This document shows, piece after piece, positions 18,984 to 29,797 of a stretch of 64,000 nt of DNA. Numbering within the stretch: position 1 is the stretch's first letter; each line of letters starts with the position of its first letter. The position numbers were made by a program, and so were the translations under genes. Under the pieces are notes generated by a model, which worked only from the letters and a program-made list of their open reading frames with translations, ran no database searches and was not told the origin of the DNA. This DNA comes from an uncultured Sphingomonas sp. (GTDB taxonomy: Bacteria > Pseudomonadota > Alphaproteobacteria > Sphingomonadales > Sphingomonadaceae): positions 1 to 64,000 of the forward strand of contig NZ_CALMAW010000062.1 of the NCBI RefSeq assembly GCF_937859915.1, in the 5' to 3' direction.

Positions 18984-20117
18984 TCAGCCGGCGAGACCGG
19001 CGAGACGTTGCCACAGGCCGACCGAGCCCAGATCGTTGAACGTGACGAACAGCATGAGGCCGAACAACAGCGCCAGCCCCGACCGGAAGGCCCATTCCTG
19101 CACCTGCGCCTCGACCGGGCGGCGACGCGCCGCCTCGACCAAGTAGAAGAGCAGATGGCCGCCATCCAGCATCGGGATTGGCAGGAGATTGATGAACCCC
19201 AGATTGATCGATATGCCCGCCATCAGCAGGATGATCGCAAACCACCCCAAGGTCGCCTGCTGGCCCGCGACGCGCGCCACCCCGACGGGACCCGAAAGCT
19301 CCCGGGCCGAGCGGGTGCCGTCGATGATCTGGCTAATCGCGGTGATCGTGTTGCCGACCGACTGCGCCACCAGGCTCGCCGCGCGGTGCGGCACCTCGAG
19401 CAGCGGCACGCGCTGCATCGTGCCGCCGGTCTGCGCGATCCCGAGCTGGCCGATCCGGGTCGTGTTGCCGAAGCGATCGGTTTCCGCGATCGCGCGGATC
19501 GTCGCGCTGATCGTTATCGGCCGGTCGTGCCGGATCAGCGCGATCGGGACGGTCGCGCCGGGGTGGAGTTGCGTGAAGAAGGCGATGTCCTCGAAGCGGC
19601 GGATCGCGGTGCCGTCCATCCGCACGATGCGATCACCGGGCAGCAGCCCCGCCTGCGCCGCCGCGGAGCGTGGTTGCACGCCTGCGATCACCGGCGGCGT
19701 CATAGGTTCGCCGTAGGCGATCAGGATCGCCGCGATCACGCCGAAGGCGAACAGGAAATTGACCGCAGGCCCCGCGAACACGATCAGGAAGCGCTGCCAG
19801 ACCGGCTTCGCCTGGAAGGTCCGCGCGCGTTCGGCGGCGGGCAGCGACAGCCATTCGGCGGTGGGCTCGCTCGCCGGCCCCATGTCGCCCGCGAATTTGA
19901 CATAGCCGCCAAGCGGCAGCGCCGCGACCTTCCACCGGGTGCCGCGCTTGTCGGTCCAGCCGACCAGTTCGCGGCCGAAGCCGATCGAGAAGGCGTCGGC
20001 CTTCACGCCGAACCAGCGGCCGACGAAATAATGGCCGAGCTCATGGATGAAGATCAGTGGCCCGATCACCAGGAGGAAACACGCTACCGCCCAGAAGAAG
20101 CCACCGATCGCCGTCAT
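18984..20117 (-). CDS. rseP: RIP metalloprotease RseP/EcfE
   Basis: HELGHYFVGRWFGVKADAFSIGFG (HExxH), PDZ region, NLLPIPMLDGGHL. Confidence 0.95.
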   Translation of the reverse strand: MTAIGGFFWAVACFLLVIGPLIFIHELGHYFVGRWFGVKADAFSIGFGRELVGWTDKRGTRWKVAALPLGGYVKFAGDMGPASEPTAEWLSLPAAERARTFQAKPVWQRFLIVFAGPAVNFLFAFGVIAAILIAYGEPMTPPVIAGVQPRSAAAQAGLLPGDRIVRMDGTAIRRFEDIAFFTQLHPGATVPIALIRHDRPITISATIRAIAETDRFGNTTRIGQLGIAQTGGTMQRVPLLEVPHRAASLVAQSVGNTITAISQIIDGTRSARELSGPVGVARVAGQQATLGWFAIILLMAGISINLGFINLLPIPMLDGGHLLFYLVEAARRRPVEAQVQEWAFRSGLALLFGLMLFVTFNDLGSVGLWQRLAGLAG

Positions 20118-21268
20118 GCTGCTCGCCTTCGCATTACCGAAGCGGCCTTGTGACGTGCCTCGGCGTCGATCGCCACGACCTCGGCGAGCGTCGTGGGCGC
20201 AGCTGGCTCATATTGTGCCAGAACCTCGGCGACGACCGATGCAATGTCGAGAAAACCGATCTGCCCGGCTAGGAAGGCGGCGACGGCGCTCTCGTTGGCG
20301 GCGTTAAGGATCGCCGGGCGCGCGCCGCCCGCGGTCAGCGCGGCCTGCGCCAGCGCGAGCGCGGGGAAGCGCTCGAGATCGGGCGCCTCGAAGTCGAGCT
20401 GCGCGATCCGGGCGAGATCGAGCCGCGCGCAGGGCGTCTCCATCCGCTCGGGCCAGGCGAGCGCGTGCGCGATCGGGATGCGCATGTCGGCCGAGCCGAG
20501 CTGCGCCAGCACCGAGCCGTCGATATATTCGACCATCGAATGCACCACCGACTGCGGATGGACGATCACCTCGAGCTTGTCGGCGCCGACCGGGAAGAGA
20601 TGGTGCGCCTCGATCAGTTCGAGCCCCTTGTTCATCATCGTCGCCGAATCGATCGAAATCTTGGCGCCCATCGACCAGTTCGGATGCTTGACCGCCTGCG
20701 CCGGGGTCACGCCGCGCATCGCCTCGCGCGTCCAGGTGCGGAACGGGCCGCCGCTGGCAGTGAGGATGATCCGGCTGACCCGGCCGGGCGCGGGCTCATA
20801 GCATTGGAACACCGCGTTGTGCTCCGAGTCGACCGGGAGCAGCCGCGCGCCGGCATCCTCGGCCGCGCGGATCATGATCGACCCCGCCGAGACCAGCGAT
20901 TCCTTGTTGGCGAGCGCAACCGCCTTGCCGCACGACAACGCAGCCATCACCGGCTCCAGCCCGGCCAGCCCGACGATCGCCGCCATCGTCCAGTCCGCGC
21001 CGCGCCGCGCCGCCTCGACGATGGCAGAGGGCCCGGCGCCGGCCTTGATCGTGCTGCCCGCTAACGCCGCCTTGAGCGCGTCGAACTTGGTCGCGTCGCC
21101 GATCACCGCGACCGCGGCGTTGGTCCGCCGTGCCGCGGCGGCGAGCCCGTCGACGTCGCTGTAGGCGGTCAGCGCCTCGACGCGAAAGCGATCGGGCTCG
21201 CGCTCGACCAGATCGAGAGTCGAGGTGCCGACCGAGCCGGTCGCACCGAGGATGGTTACACTGCGCAT
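20114..21268 (-). CDS. dxr: 1-deoxy-D-xylulose 5-phosphate reductoisomerase
   Basis: VTILGATGSVGTSTLDLV, ALANKESLVSAG, PVDSEHNAVFQ. Confidence 0.96.
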   Translation of the reverse strand: MRSVTILGATGSVGTSTLDLVEREPDRFRVEALTAYSDVDGLAAAARRTNAAVAVIGDATKFDALKAALAGSTIKAGAGPSAIVEAARRGADWTMAAIVGLAGLEPVMAALSCGKAVALANKESLVSAGSIMIRAAEDAGARLLPVDSEHNAVFQCYEPAPGRVSRIILTASGGPFRTWTREAMRGVTPAQAVKHPNWSMGAKISIDSATMMNKGLELIEAHHLFPVGADKLEVIVHPQSVVHSMVEYIDGSVLAQLGSADMRIPIAHALAWPERMETPCARLDLARIAQLDFEAPDLERFPALALAQAALTAGGARPAILNAANESAVAAFLAGQIGFLDIASVVAEVLAQYEPAAPTTLAEVVAIDAEARHKAASVMRRRAA

Positions 21269-21272
21269 ATCT

Positions 21273-22067
21273 CTACACTATCCCAGAAGCGACGATCAGC
21301 GCCACGATGCACAACACGGGGACGGCACCGTCCAGCCGATCCATCACCCCGCCGTGCCCCGGGAGCACCCATCCCGAGTCCTTGACCCCCGCGCGGCGCT
21401 TCATCACGCTTTCGAACAGGTCGCCCATTTGCGCCGTCACCGCGAGCAGCCCCGCGAACGCCGCCAAGCGAAGCGTGACGTGCAGCACCAGCGTCAATGC
21501 GAAGCCGACGATGATCGCGGCAATCATCCCGCCGAGCAGCCCCGCCCACGTCTTGTTGGGGCTCCACACCGGCGCGAGCTTGGGCCCGCCGATGCTGCGG
21601 CCGGCAAAATAGGCACCGATGTCCGTCGTCCAGACCATCGCCAGCGTCCAGAAACTCAGGTCGATCCCGTCATAGCGATCGTGGATGAAGAATAGCGAGA
21701 GCGTCGGCAGCCCGGCATAGAGCATGCCTGCGGCCAGCTTCGGATTGCGCGTGAAGGCGAACACCGCAAGCGTGGCGCCGAGCAGGCCGTACCAGCACGC
21801 CGTGTTTGGAACATTGGCATGCGGCGCGGCAAGAAACAGCGGCAGCAGCAAGCCGAGGAGCGCCAACCACATCTGCCAGCGGGCGGCGCGGATCAGCGAC
21901 GCCCATTCGGCGATCATCGCCAACGTCGCGGCCGACAGCAGCAGCCAGAACGGTTCGCGTCCATAGACGAGGCAGAAGACCGAAATCAGGATCAGTGCGA
22001 TCCCGGTGACACTACGCAGCGCCAGATCGGACTTCTTCTTCGGCGCAGGGACGGTATCGGTAATCAT
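21273..22067 (-). CDS. cdsA: phosphatidate cytidylyltransferase
   Basis: Multi-TM protein with RSIGGPKLAPVWSPNKTWAG and SVMKRRAGVKDSGWVLPGHGGVMDRLDG signature; start trimmed to [12 protein letters not shown]. Confidence 0.93.
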   Translation of the reverse strand: MITDTVPAPKKKSDLALRSVTGIALILISVFCLVYGREPFWLLLSAATLAMIAEWASLIRAARWQMWLALLGLLLPLFLAAPHANVPNTACWYGLLGATLAVFAFTRNPKLAAGMLYAGLPTLSLFFIHDRYDGIDLSFWTLAMVWTTDIGAYFAGRSIGGPKLAPVWSPNKTWAGLLGGMIAAIIVGFALTLVLHVTLRLAAFAGLLAVTAQMGDLFESVMKRRAGVKDSGWVLPGHGGVMDRLDGAVPVLCIVALIVASGIV

Positions 22068-22813
22068 AGTCCGCCATAGCGGCGCTCGCGGCGCCCGAAG
22101 GCCGCGATCGCGTCGGCGAGCTGCGCATGATCGAAATCGGGCCACAGCGTCTCGGTGAAGACGAGTTCGGCATAGGCCGCCTGCCACAGCAGGAAGTTGG
22201 ACAGCCGCTGTTCGCCCGAGGTGCGGATCAGCAGGTCGAGCCGGGGCAGGCCAACGGTATCGAGCCGCGCCTCGAACGCCGCGTCGTCGAGCATGTCGGG
22301 ATCGATCTCGCCGGCACGCGCCTCGCGCATCAGCCGCCGCGTCGCGCGCAGCAGCTCGTCCTGCGCGCCGTAGTTGAGCGCGATCGCCAGCGTCAGCTTG
22401 TCGTTGCCCGCGGTACGCTCGACCGCATTGTCGAGCAGCGTGACCAGATCGGGCTCGAACTTGCGATAGTCGCCGATGATGCGGATGCGCACGCCCTTGC
22501 GCGCCAGCTCGTCGAGCTCGGCGCGGATATAATGGCGCAGCAGCCCCATCAGGTCGGCGATCTCGCTTGCTGGACGGCGCCAATTCTCCGACGAAAAGGC
22601 GTAAAGCGTCAGCGCCTCGAGCCCGAGGTCGCCCGCCGCGCGCACCGTGCGCCGCACCGCCTCGATACCCTGCTTGTGGCCGGCAAAGCGCGGCAACCGA
22701 CGTGCCTTCGCCCATCGCCCGTTGCCGTCCATGATGATCGCGACATGGCGCGGCACCGACAGGTCCGTCCCGCCGCCTGCAGCCGACGCCGCGTTGGCCG
22801 GCGTCGCGTTCAC
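22064..22813 (-). CDS. uppS: undecaprenyl diphosphate synthase
   Basis: [49 protein letters not shown] start at 22813. Confidence 0.95.
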   Translation of the reverse strand: MNATPANAASAAGGGTDLSVPRHVAIIMDGNGRWAKARRLPRFAGHKQGIEAVRRTVRAAGDLGLEALTLYAFSSENWRRPASEIADLMGLLRHYIRAELDELARKGVRIRIIGDYRKFEPDLVTLLDNAVERTAGNDKLTLAIALNYGAQDELLRATRRLMREARAGEIDPDMLDDAAFEARLDTVGLPRLDLLIRTSGEQRLSNFLLWQAAYAELVFTETLWPDFDHAQLADAIAAFGRRERRYGGL

Positions 22814-23373
22814 TTGCCGAGGATTTCCTTCTCCTTGGCGGCGGTCACCGCGTCGATGTCGGCGATGGTCGCGTCGGTCAGCTTCTGGACCTCGCCCTCG
22901 TGGCGCTTGCGCTCGTCCTCGGAGAGGCCGTTCTTCTTCTCGTCGAGCTTGAGATTGTCCATCCCGTCGCGACGGACGTTGCGCACCGCGATGCGTGCCT
23001 TCTCGGCATATTGGCTGGCCAGCTTGGCGAGCTCCTTCCGACGCTCTTCGGTCAGGTCGGGGATCGGCAGGCGCAGCGTGGTGCCATCGACGATCGGGTT
23101 GAGCCCCAGACCCGCCGAGCGGATCGCCTTGTCGACCGGGCCGACGTTCGTCTTGTCCCACACCTGCACCGAGAGCAGCCGCGGCTCGGGCGCCGACACC
23201 GTCGCCACCTGATTGATCGGCATCTGCGCACCGTAGACGGTGACGGTCACCGGATCGAGCAGCGACGTCGACGCGCGGCCGGTGCGCAGCCCGACCAGAT
23301 CCTGCTTCAGCGATTCGAGCGCACCGGCCATCCGGCGCTCGAGATCGGGCTTGTCGTAGACGGGGCCTGCCAT
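22810..23373 (-). CDS. frr: ribosome recycling factor
   Basis: [34 protein letters not shown]. Confidence 0.96.
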   Translation of the reverse strand: MAGPVYDKPDLERRMAGALESLKQDLVGLRTGRASTSLLDPVTVTVYGAQMPINQVATVSAPEPRLLSVQVWDKTNVGPVDKAIRSAGLGLNPIVDGTTLRLPIPDLTEERRKELAKLASQYAEKARIAVRNVRRDGMDNLKLDEKKNGLSEDERKRHEGEVQKLTDATIADIDAVTAAKEKEILGK

Positions 23374-23374
23374 G

Positions 23375-24097
23375 TCACTCTCCGTTGCGAACGATCGTCG
23401 CGATGCCTTCGCCGGCGAGGACGAGGGCCAGATTGCCCTGCTCGCGGATGTTGAAGACGACGATCGGGATATTGTTGTCGCGGCACAGCGCGATCGCGCT
23501 GGCGTCCATGATCTTGAGATTCTTGTTCAGCACGGTCGAGAAGTCGATCTCCTCGTAGCGCGTGGCGCCGGGCACCGTCTTGGGATCGGCATCATAGACG
23601 CCGTCGACCGAGGTGCCCTTGAACAGCGCGTCGCACTTCATCTCGGCGGCACGCAGCGCCGCCCCCGAATCGGTGGTGAAATAGGGGCTCCCGACGCCGG
23701 CGGCGAAGATCACGACCCGCCCCTTTTCAAGATGCCGTTCGGCGCGCCTGCGGATGAACGGCTCGCAGACCGAGGCCATCGGAATTGCCGACTGGACGCG
23801 AGTCTCGACACCGAGCAGCTCGAGCGCGTTCTGCACCGCGAGCGCGTTCATCACGGTGGCGAGCATGCCCATATAGTCGCCGGTCGCGCGATCGAAGCCC
23901 TGCGCCTGGCCCGCCACGCCGCGGAAGATGTTGCCGCCGCCGACGACGATGCACAGCTGATAGCCGGCCTCGCGGATCGCGAGGATCTCCTCGGCGACGC
24001 GCTTGACGGTCGCGGGATCGATGCCGAACTGGCCCGAACCCATCAGCACCTCGCCGGACAGTTTGAGCAGGATGCGGTGGAAGGTCGGGCGGGTCAT
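23375..24097 (-). CDS. pyrH: UMP kinase
   Basis: [37 protein letters not shown]. Confidence 0.96.
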   Translation of the reverse strand: MTRPTFHRILLKLSGEVLMGSGQFGIDPATVKRVAEEILAIREAGYQLCIVVGGGNIFRGVAGQAQGFDRATGDYMGMLATVMNALAVQNALELLGVETRVQSAIPMASVCEPFIRRRAERHLEKGRVVIFAAGVGSPYFTTDSGAALRAAEMKCDALFKGTSVDGVYDADPKTVPGATRYEEIDFSTVLNKNLKIMDASAIALCRDNNIPIVVFNIREQGNLALVLAGEGIATIVRNGE

Positions 24098-24221
24098 GCG
24101 AGAAAGGGGTCCGATCGGATCAATGTGCCGCGCACCTTAGGGGCGGGGCCTGTCGCTGCCAAGCATGGTTACGGAGGCGGTAGGCGAAAGCCCGATGCGG
24201 CTTCGCACATTGGGCGCCCCC

Positions 24222-24319
24222 CCCGTTCGCCCTGAGCGCAGTCGAAGGGCCGACCGAGCGCAGTCGAGGTGATTTCCAATGCTGTGCCCGTGCCTCGACT
24301 GCGCTCAGCACGAACGGGG
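24222..24319. repeat. intergenic inverted repeat pair (CGTTCGCCCTGAGCGCAGTCGAAGG type)
   Basis: Arms ccgttcgccctgagcgcagtcga and tcgactgcgctcagcacgaacgg; similar pair at 61132-61206. Confidence 0.75.
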
Positions 24320-24339
24320 TTGGGTGGGCACTCACCCCG

Positions 24340-24400
24340 AAAACAAAACGCCCGCCGTCACGCGCGTCCGTCTCCGGATCACGCGCGCCGGCGGGCGCTC
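24340..24400 (-). terminator. rho-independent terminator of the rpsB-tsf operon
   Basis: On - strand: GCGCCCGCCGGCGCGCGTG..CACGCGCGTGACGGCGGGCG followed by TTTTGTTTTC. Confidence 0.8.
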
Positions 24401-24410
24401 AGGCTATGCG

Positions 24411-25340
24411 TTACGCCTTGACGCCAGCGGCTGCTGCCACCTCAGCGGCGAAGTCGCTGGTCTCGCGCTCAATGCCTTCGCCGAGCTGGAAGCGGACATA
24501 GTCCTTGAGCACGATCGCCGTGCCGGCATCCTTGGCGGCCTTGGCGACGACGTCCTGCACCGGCGTCTTATTGTCCATCACGAAGAGCTGCGACAGCAAC
24601 GCCGCCTCCTTCTTGAACTTGGCCACCGCACCCTCGACCATCTTCTCGATGATGTTCTCGGGCTTGCCGCTCTCCGCCGCCTTTTCGCGCGCGATCGCAC
24701 GCTCGCGCTCGATCGTGTCGGCGTCGAGATGGTCGGCGTGGAGCGCCTGCGGGAAGGAGGCCGCGATGTGCATCGCGATCTGCTTGCCGAGCGGCTCGAG
24801 CACGTCGATGCCGGCATCCGACTCGAGCGCCACGAGAACGCCGATCTTGCCCATGCCGGGCGCGATCTGGTTGTGGACATAGGGCACGACCGCGCCGTTC
24901 GAGACGGTCAGCACGCGAACGCGGCGCAGCGTCTGGTTCTCGCCGATCGTGGCGATGTTGGCGGTGAGCGCGTCGCCGACGGTGCCGCCGCTCGGATAGG
25001 CCGCAGCGCGCAGCGCCTCGACATCGTCGCCGGTCTCAAGCGCGATGCCCGACACGGTCTTCACGAACGCCTGGAACTGGTCGTTCTTGGCGACGAAATC
25101 GGTCTCGGAATTGACCTCGACCGCGGCGCCCTTGGTGCCGGCGACGGCGAGCCCGACCAGGCCTTCGGCCGCGGTGCGGCTCGACTTCTTGGCGGCGGCG
25201 GCGAGGCCCTTGGAGCGCAGCCAGTCGACCGCGGCTTCCATGTCGCCATTGGTTTCGCTGAGCGCCTTCTTGCAGTCCATCATGCCGGCGCCCGAGCGCT
25301 CTCGCAGATCCTTGACAGTGGCTGCGGTGATCTCCGCCAT
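24411..25340 (-). CDS. tsf: elongation factor Ts
   Basis: [47 protein letters not shown]. Confidence 0.96.
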   Translation of the reverse strand: MAEITAATVKDLRERSGAGMMDCKKALSETNGDMEAAVDWLRSKGLAAAAKKSSRTAAEGLVGLAVAGTKGAAVEVNSETDFVAKNDQFQAFVKTVSGIALETGDDVEALRAAAYPSGGTVGDALTANIATIGENQTLRRVRVLTVSNGAVVPYVHNQIAPGMGKIGVLVALESDAGIDVLEPLGKQIAMHIAASFPQALHADHLDADTIERERAIAREKAAESGKPENIIEKMVEGAVAKFKKEAALLSQLFVMDNKTPVQDVVAKAAKDAGTAIVLKDYVRFQLGEGIERETSDFAAEVAAAAGVKA

Positions 25341-25442
25341 CTTATGTCCTTTCAGATGCAGGGAGGGAGGAGCAGCCATAAGCCACCCCTCCCCGTTTGT
25401 TCATGCCGGCCCGTCCGTAAACGCGCCGAATTGTTCAGAAGC

Positions 25443-26195
25443 TCAGGCGAGCGCGGCTTCGACCGGCGGCTCGTCTGATGCACCGAAATCGGCGCCCGAC
25501 TGAACGCGTGCGCCCTGATTGCCCTTGGTCGCGGCCTCGGCGATGAGATCGCAGTAGAGGCGGATCGCGCGGCTGGCGTCGTCGTTCGCCGGGATCGGGA
25601 AGGCGATGCCGTCGGGCGAGACGTTCGAGTCGAGGATCGCCACGACCGGAATGCCGAGCGTGTTGGCTTCCTTGATCGCGAGCTCTTCCTTGTTGGCGTC
25701 GATCACGAACATCACGTCCGGGATGCCGCCCATGTCGCGAATGCCGCCGAGCGACAGCTCGAACTTGTCGCGCTCGCGGGTGAGCTGGAGCACTTCCTTC
25801 TTGGTGAGGCCCGCGGTGTCGCCCGAAAGCTGCTCCTCGAGCGCCTTGAAGCGCTTGATCGAGCCCGAGATCGTCTTCCAGTTGGTGAGCATGCCGCCCA
25901 GCCAGCGATGGTTGACATAATGCTGCCCCGACTGGCGGGCGGCCTCGGCGATCGGCTCCTGCGCCTGGCGCTTGGTGCCGACGAACAGGACCTTGCCGCC
26001 ATGCGCGACGGTCTGCGCGACGAAGTCGAGCGCGCGCGTCATCAGCGGAACGGTCTGCGACAGGTCGATGATGTGGACGCCGTTGCGGTCGCCGAAGATG
26101 TAGGGCTTCATCTTCGGGTTCCAGCGGTGGGTCTGGTGGCCGAAGTGTGCGCCGACGTCGAGCAATTGATGCATGGAAACGGACGGTGCCGCCAT
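25443..26195 (-). CDS. rpsB: 30S ribosomal protein S2
   Basis: [38 protein letters not shown]; start trimmed to [10 protein letters not shown]. Confidence 0.96.
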   Translation of the reverse strand: MAAPSVSMHQLLDVGAHFGHQTHRWNPKMKPYIFGDRNGVHIIDLSQTVPLMTRALDFVAQTVAHGGKVLFVGTKRQAQEPIAEAARQSGQHYVNHRWLGGMLTNWKTISGSIKRFKALEEQLSGDTAGLTKKEVLQLTRERDKFELSLGGIRDMGGIPDVMFVIDANKEELAIKEANTLGIPVVAILDSNVSPDGIAFPIPANDDASRAIRLYCDLIAEAATKGNQGARVQSGADFGASDEPPVEAALA

Positions 26196-26416
26196 GAGAT
26201 AGTCTCCTTCCGGTTGAGCCTCTGCAGAGCAGTGACCGAATCCGTTGGAACGGAGTCGGCACCGGTATGTGCGCCCTGCATGCGGGATGCGCGGGCCCCT
26301 AGCTCGAAGAGGCCGTAAAGGCAAGCTTGGGATGCAGGCGCGACGTTTCGCGTAAGACTTTGGTCTAATTCCGGCTCAAAAAGGAACAGTTGACACAGAA
26401 CATATGGGGAACGTAT

Positions 26417-26441
26417 GGAACTGTTCAGACGGCAATCCGTT
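26417..26441 (+). promoter_or_regulatory. EcfG-type promoter GGAAC-N16-CGTT
   Basis: ggaac tgttcagacggcaatc cgtt, 45 bp upstream of the 26486 ORF. Confidence 0.6.
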
Positions 26442-26485
26442 CCTGCCCGATGTGGAACGGGTAGAACCGTTTCGGGAGAGTTTTC

Positions 26486-26710
26486 ATGTTGCATGTTCTC
26501 ACGTCGATCGGCTTCGCATTCGTAGCGCTCGTCGCGCTGTCGTTCACCGCGCTGATGCTTTTGGCATCGCGCGACGCGATCATCGGTGCCTTGGGCTTCC
26601 GCCACGCCGACACGTCACGCGCGCCACGCCATCCGGTGCGCATCAGGACGGCAGGTCGCTGGCAGACGGCGTCGACGACGGCGGCGGTGCCGCAGCGCCG
26701 CGCCGCCTGA
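26486..26710 (+). CDS. small membrane protein, unknown function
   Basis: 74 aa with a single N-terminal TM segment; RBS gggaga; EcfG-like promoter upstream. Confidence 0.55.
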   Translation: MLHVLTSIGFAFVALVALSFTALMLLASRDAIIGALGFRHADTSRAPRHPVRIRTAGRWQTASTTAAVPQRRAA

Positions 26711-27464
26711 CCTTCGCATAGGAACGCGCGCCGAACGGCACCGCGATCAGATAGGCCAGTGCGAACAGCGACAAGGTCGGCCATGGCGCGCTGACCAACG
26801 CGCCGCCGATCAGCGCGATCACCGCCAATGCCCCGAAGCGGACGTCGCGGCGCAGGCGGAGTGATCCCCAGCCGAAGGTCGCGACGCTCGACACCATCAG
26901 CACCGCGGTCATCGCGGTCCATGGTGCGACGAAATAGGCCGAGCGGAACAAGGGAATCTGCTGGCCGAACGCCAGCCAGAGATAGAGCGGCAACATCGCC
27001 AGCCCGGCACCCGCGGGCGCCGGGATCCCGGTGAAGAAGCCCGCGGCCTTGCGCGGCTGCTCGGTCGCATCGATCTGCGCGTTGAACCGCGCCAGGCGTA
27101 GCGCACAGCAAACCGCGTGGCTGAGCGCGATCGTCCAGCCGAATTGCGGCATATATTGCAGCGACCAGAGATACATCACGACCGCGGGCGAGACGCCGAA
27201 GGCGATCACGTCGGACAGCGAATCGAGCTCGGCGCCGAAACGGCTCTCGCCCTTGAGCAAGCGCGCGATCCGCCCATCCAGCCCGTCGAGCACGCCGGCG
27301 AGGATGATCGTGCCCACGGCCAACTCCCATTGCTCGGCGATCGCGAAGCGTACCGCGGAGAGGCCGAAGCACAGGGCGAGCGCGGTGACTGCATTGGGGG
27401 CAACGGCACGGAGCGGGATCCCGCGGCGTGGCCGATCACGGAAGCGCGGGTTCAGGCGCGGCAT
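26643..27464 (-). CDS. pssA: CDP-diacylglycerol--serine O-phosphatidyltransferase
   Basis: DGLDGRIARLLKGESRFGAELDSLSD is the CDP-alcohol phosphatidyltransferase motif; adjacent to psd. Confidence 0.93.
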   Translation of the reverse strand: MPRLNPRFRDRPRRGIPLRAVAPNAVTALALCFGLSAVRFAIAEQWELAVGTIILAGVLDGLDGRIARLLKGESRFGAELDSLSDVIAFGVSPAVVMYLWSLQYMPQFGWTIALSHAVCCALRLARFNAQIDATEQPRKAAGFFTGIPAPAGAGLAMLPLYLWLAFGQQIPLFRSAYFVAPWTAMTAVLMVSSVATFGWGSLRLRRDVRFGALAVIALIGGALVSAPWPTLSLFALAYLIAVPFGARSYAKVRRRGAAAPPPSSTPSASDLPS

Positions 27465-27473
27465 GACGCTACC

Positions 27474-27550
27474 GTTCCCCGGCGCAAGCCGGGACCCAGA
27501 GCTTCAAACGCGGCGCCCGCAATTCTGGACCCCGGCTTCCGCCGGGGAAC
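27474..27550. repeat. REP-like inverted repeat pair, family GTTCCCCGGCGNAAGCCGGGNCCCAGA
   Basis: Two imperfectly complementary 27-nt arms between pssA and psd; related pairs near 46405 and 63370. Confidence 0.75.
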
Positions 27551-27566
27551 GAAAAAGGGGCGGCCG

Positions 27567-28301
27567 TCATTGCGCCACGCCGTCGATCCGCTCGTCGCGG
27601 CCGGCGACCGCAAGCACCGTCTCGCCCGCGATCGTGCGCTGACCGAGCAGCACCTGAGAACTGGTGCCGGCGGGCAGATAGACGTCGACCCGGCTGCCGA
27701 AGCGGATCAGCCCAACGCGCTGGCCCGCAGCGATGATGTCGCCCGGCTTGACGAAGGGCACGATCCGCCTGGCGACCAACCCGGCGATTTGCGTGAAGCC
27801 GATCTTCATGCCCTGAGCATCTTCGACGAGGATATGCTGACGCTCATTCTCCTCGCTCGCCTTGTCGAGATCGGCGTTGAGAAACTTGCCCGAGATATAG
27901 ACGACGCGGCTGATCGTGCCGCCGATCGGCGAGCGGTTGATATGGACGTCGAACACCGACATGAAGATCGACACGCGCGTCACCGGCTCGGGCGACAGCG
28001 CACCCTCCCCCACCAGCTCGCGCGGCGGCGGCACCTGGACGATCAGCGTCACTAGCCCGTCGGCGGGCGCCACGATCATGCCCGGCGCGCGCGGCGTCGT
28101 CCGGATCGGATCGCGGAAGAACAGCAGCACCCACGCTGTGATCGCCACGCCCGCCCAACCGAAGGGCTGCGGCAGGAAGATGAAAAAGAGCAGCGTGATC
28201 CCGGCCGCGATCGCGGCGAACTTATAGCCTTCGGGATGGACGGCGGGGAAGCGCCACTTGATCGTGGTGGTGCCAATGTCGGGCTTTTCGAGCGATGTCA
28301 T
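27567..28301 (-). CDS. psd: phosphatidylserine decarboxylase
   Basis: [37 protein letters not shown]. Confidence 0.93.
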   Translation of the reverse strand: MTSLEKPDIGTTTIKWRFPAVHPEGYKFAAIAAGITLLFFIFLPQPFGWAGVAITAWVLLFFRDPIRTTPRAPGMIVAPADGLVTLIVQVPPPRELVGEGALSPEPVTRVSIFMSVFDVHINRSPIGGTISRVVYISGKFLNADLDKASEENERQHILVEDAQGMKIGFTQIAGLVARRIVPFVKPGDIIAAGQRVGLIRFGSRVDVYLPAGTSSQVLLGQRTIAGETVLAVAGRDERIDGVAQ

Positions 28302-28430
28302 CGCATCGTCCTAAGCGGTCGGATCCGCGCTGTCACGGTTGATCCGCGCGACGGCCCGGCCTAAGCGGCTCGACATTCGTATCGAACCCTTTGCCGGCGC
28401 CCGGTGCCGGCCCCTTCAGCGGAGCGCTCC

Positions 28431-29654
28431 ATGGCAGCCAAGATCAAGGTGAAGACCCCGGTCGTCGAACTCGACGGCGACGAAATGACCCGGATCATCT
28501 GGCAGTGGATCCGCGAGAAGCTGATCCTCCCCTATCTCGACATCGACCTTAAATATTACGATCTTTCGGTCGAGAAGCGCGACGAGACCGACGACCAGAT
28601 CACGATCGACAGCGCCAAGGCGATCCAGCAATATGGCGTCGGCGTGAAGTGCGCGACGATCACCCCCGACGAGGCGCGCGTCGAGGAGTTCGCCCTCAAG
28701 AAGATGTGGAAGTCGCCCAACGGCACGATCCGCAACATCCTCGGCGGCACGATCTTCCGCGAACCGATCGTGATGCGCAACGTGCCGCGGCTGGTGCCGG
28801 GCTGGACCGACCCGATCGTCGTCGGCCGCCACGCCTTCGGCGACCAATATCGCGCGACCGACTTCAAGGTGCCCGGCCCCGGCAAGCTCAAGATGACCTT
28901 CACCGGCGAAGACGGCAACGTCCTCGAATATGACGTGTTCGACTTCCCGTCGGCCGGCGTCGCAATGGGCATGTACAATCTCGACGATTCGATCCGCGAC
29001 TTCGCGCGCTCGAGCATGATCTACGCGCTCGACCGCAAGTGGCCGCTGTACCTCTCGACCAAGAACACGATCCTCAAGGCCTATGACGGCCGCTTCAAGG
29101 ATCTCTTCCAGGAGGTGTTCGACGCCGAGTTCGCCGACCAGTTCAGGGCCGCGGGCATCGTCTACGAGCATCGCCTGATCGACGACATGGTCGCCTCGGC
29201 GCTCAAGTGGAGCGGCAAGTTCGTCTGGGCCTGCAAGAATTACGACGGCGACGTCCAGTCGGACACGGTCGCCCAAGGGTTCGGCTCGCTCGGGCTGATG
29301 ACCTCGGTGCTGCTCACCCCCGACGGCAAGACCGTCGAGGCCGAAGCCGCACACGGCACCGTCACGCGCCACTACCGGATGCACCAGCAGGGCAAGGCGA
29401 CGTCGACCAATCCGATCGCCTCGATATTCGCCTGGACGCAGGGCCTCATGTTCCGCGGCAAGTTCGACGAGACGCCCGACGTGGTGCGCTTCGCCGAGAC
29501 GCTCGAGAAGGTCTGCGTCGACACCGTCGAGGGCGGGCAGATGACCAAGGATCTCGCGATTCTCGTCGGCCCCGACCAGAGCTGGATGACGACCGAGAAA
29601 TTCTTCGACGCGATCGTCGCCAACCTCGAGACGGCGATGGCCAGCTGGGGCTGA
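28431..29654 (+). CDS. icd: NADP-dependent isocitrate dehydrogenase
   Basis: [52 protein letters not shown]. Confidence 0.96.
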   Translation: MAAKIKVKTPVVELDGDEMTRIIWQWIREKLILPYLDIDLKYYDLSVEKRDETDDQITIDSAKAIQQYGVGVKCATITPDEARVEEFALKKMWKSPNGTIRNILGGTIFREPIVMRNVPRLVPGWTDPIVVGRHAFGDQYRATDFKVPGPGKLKMTFTGEDGNVLEYDVFDFPSAGVAMGMYNLDDSIRDFARSSMIYALDRKWPLYLSTKNTILKAYDGRFKDLFQEVFDAEFADQFRAAGIVYEHRLIDDMVASALKWSGKFVWACKNYDGDVQSDTVAQGFGSLGLMTSVLLTPDGKTVEAEAAHGTVTRHYRMHQQGKATSTNPIASIFAWTQGLMFRGKFDETPDVVRFAETLEKVCVDTVEGGQMTKDLAILVGPDQSWMTTEKFFDAIVANLETAMASWG

Positions 29655-29676
29655 TCCTCGCCGGTACGATACGTGC

Positions 29677-29722
29677 GAAGGGGCGCGGGTGGGCGATCGG
29701 CCTGCCCGCGCCCCTTGTTTTC
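29677..29722 (+). terminator. rho-independent terminator after icd
   Basis: aaggggcgcggg..cccgcgcccctt followed by gtttt. Confidence 0.8.
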
Positions 29723-29797
29723 GCGGCGAATTAAGCGGCGGTTCAGCCCCACCCCGGCACCGTCTCCCGACATCCAGAGGGGGGCTCTGATATCGTC

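Noticed and set aside
16578-20153. Long + strand ORFs (514 aa, 674 aa) opposite bamA and rseP
   Set aside because: Antisense shadows of high-GC genes; Arg/Asp/Ala-rich composition and no domain features, while the - strand ORFs are clear BamA and RseP
21273-22715. 480-aa - ORF as a fusion protein
   Set aside because: N-terminal part is out-of-frame uppS; genuine cdsA begins at 22067
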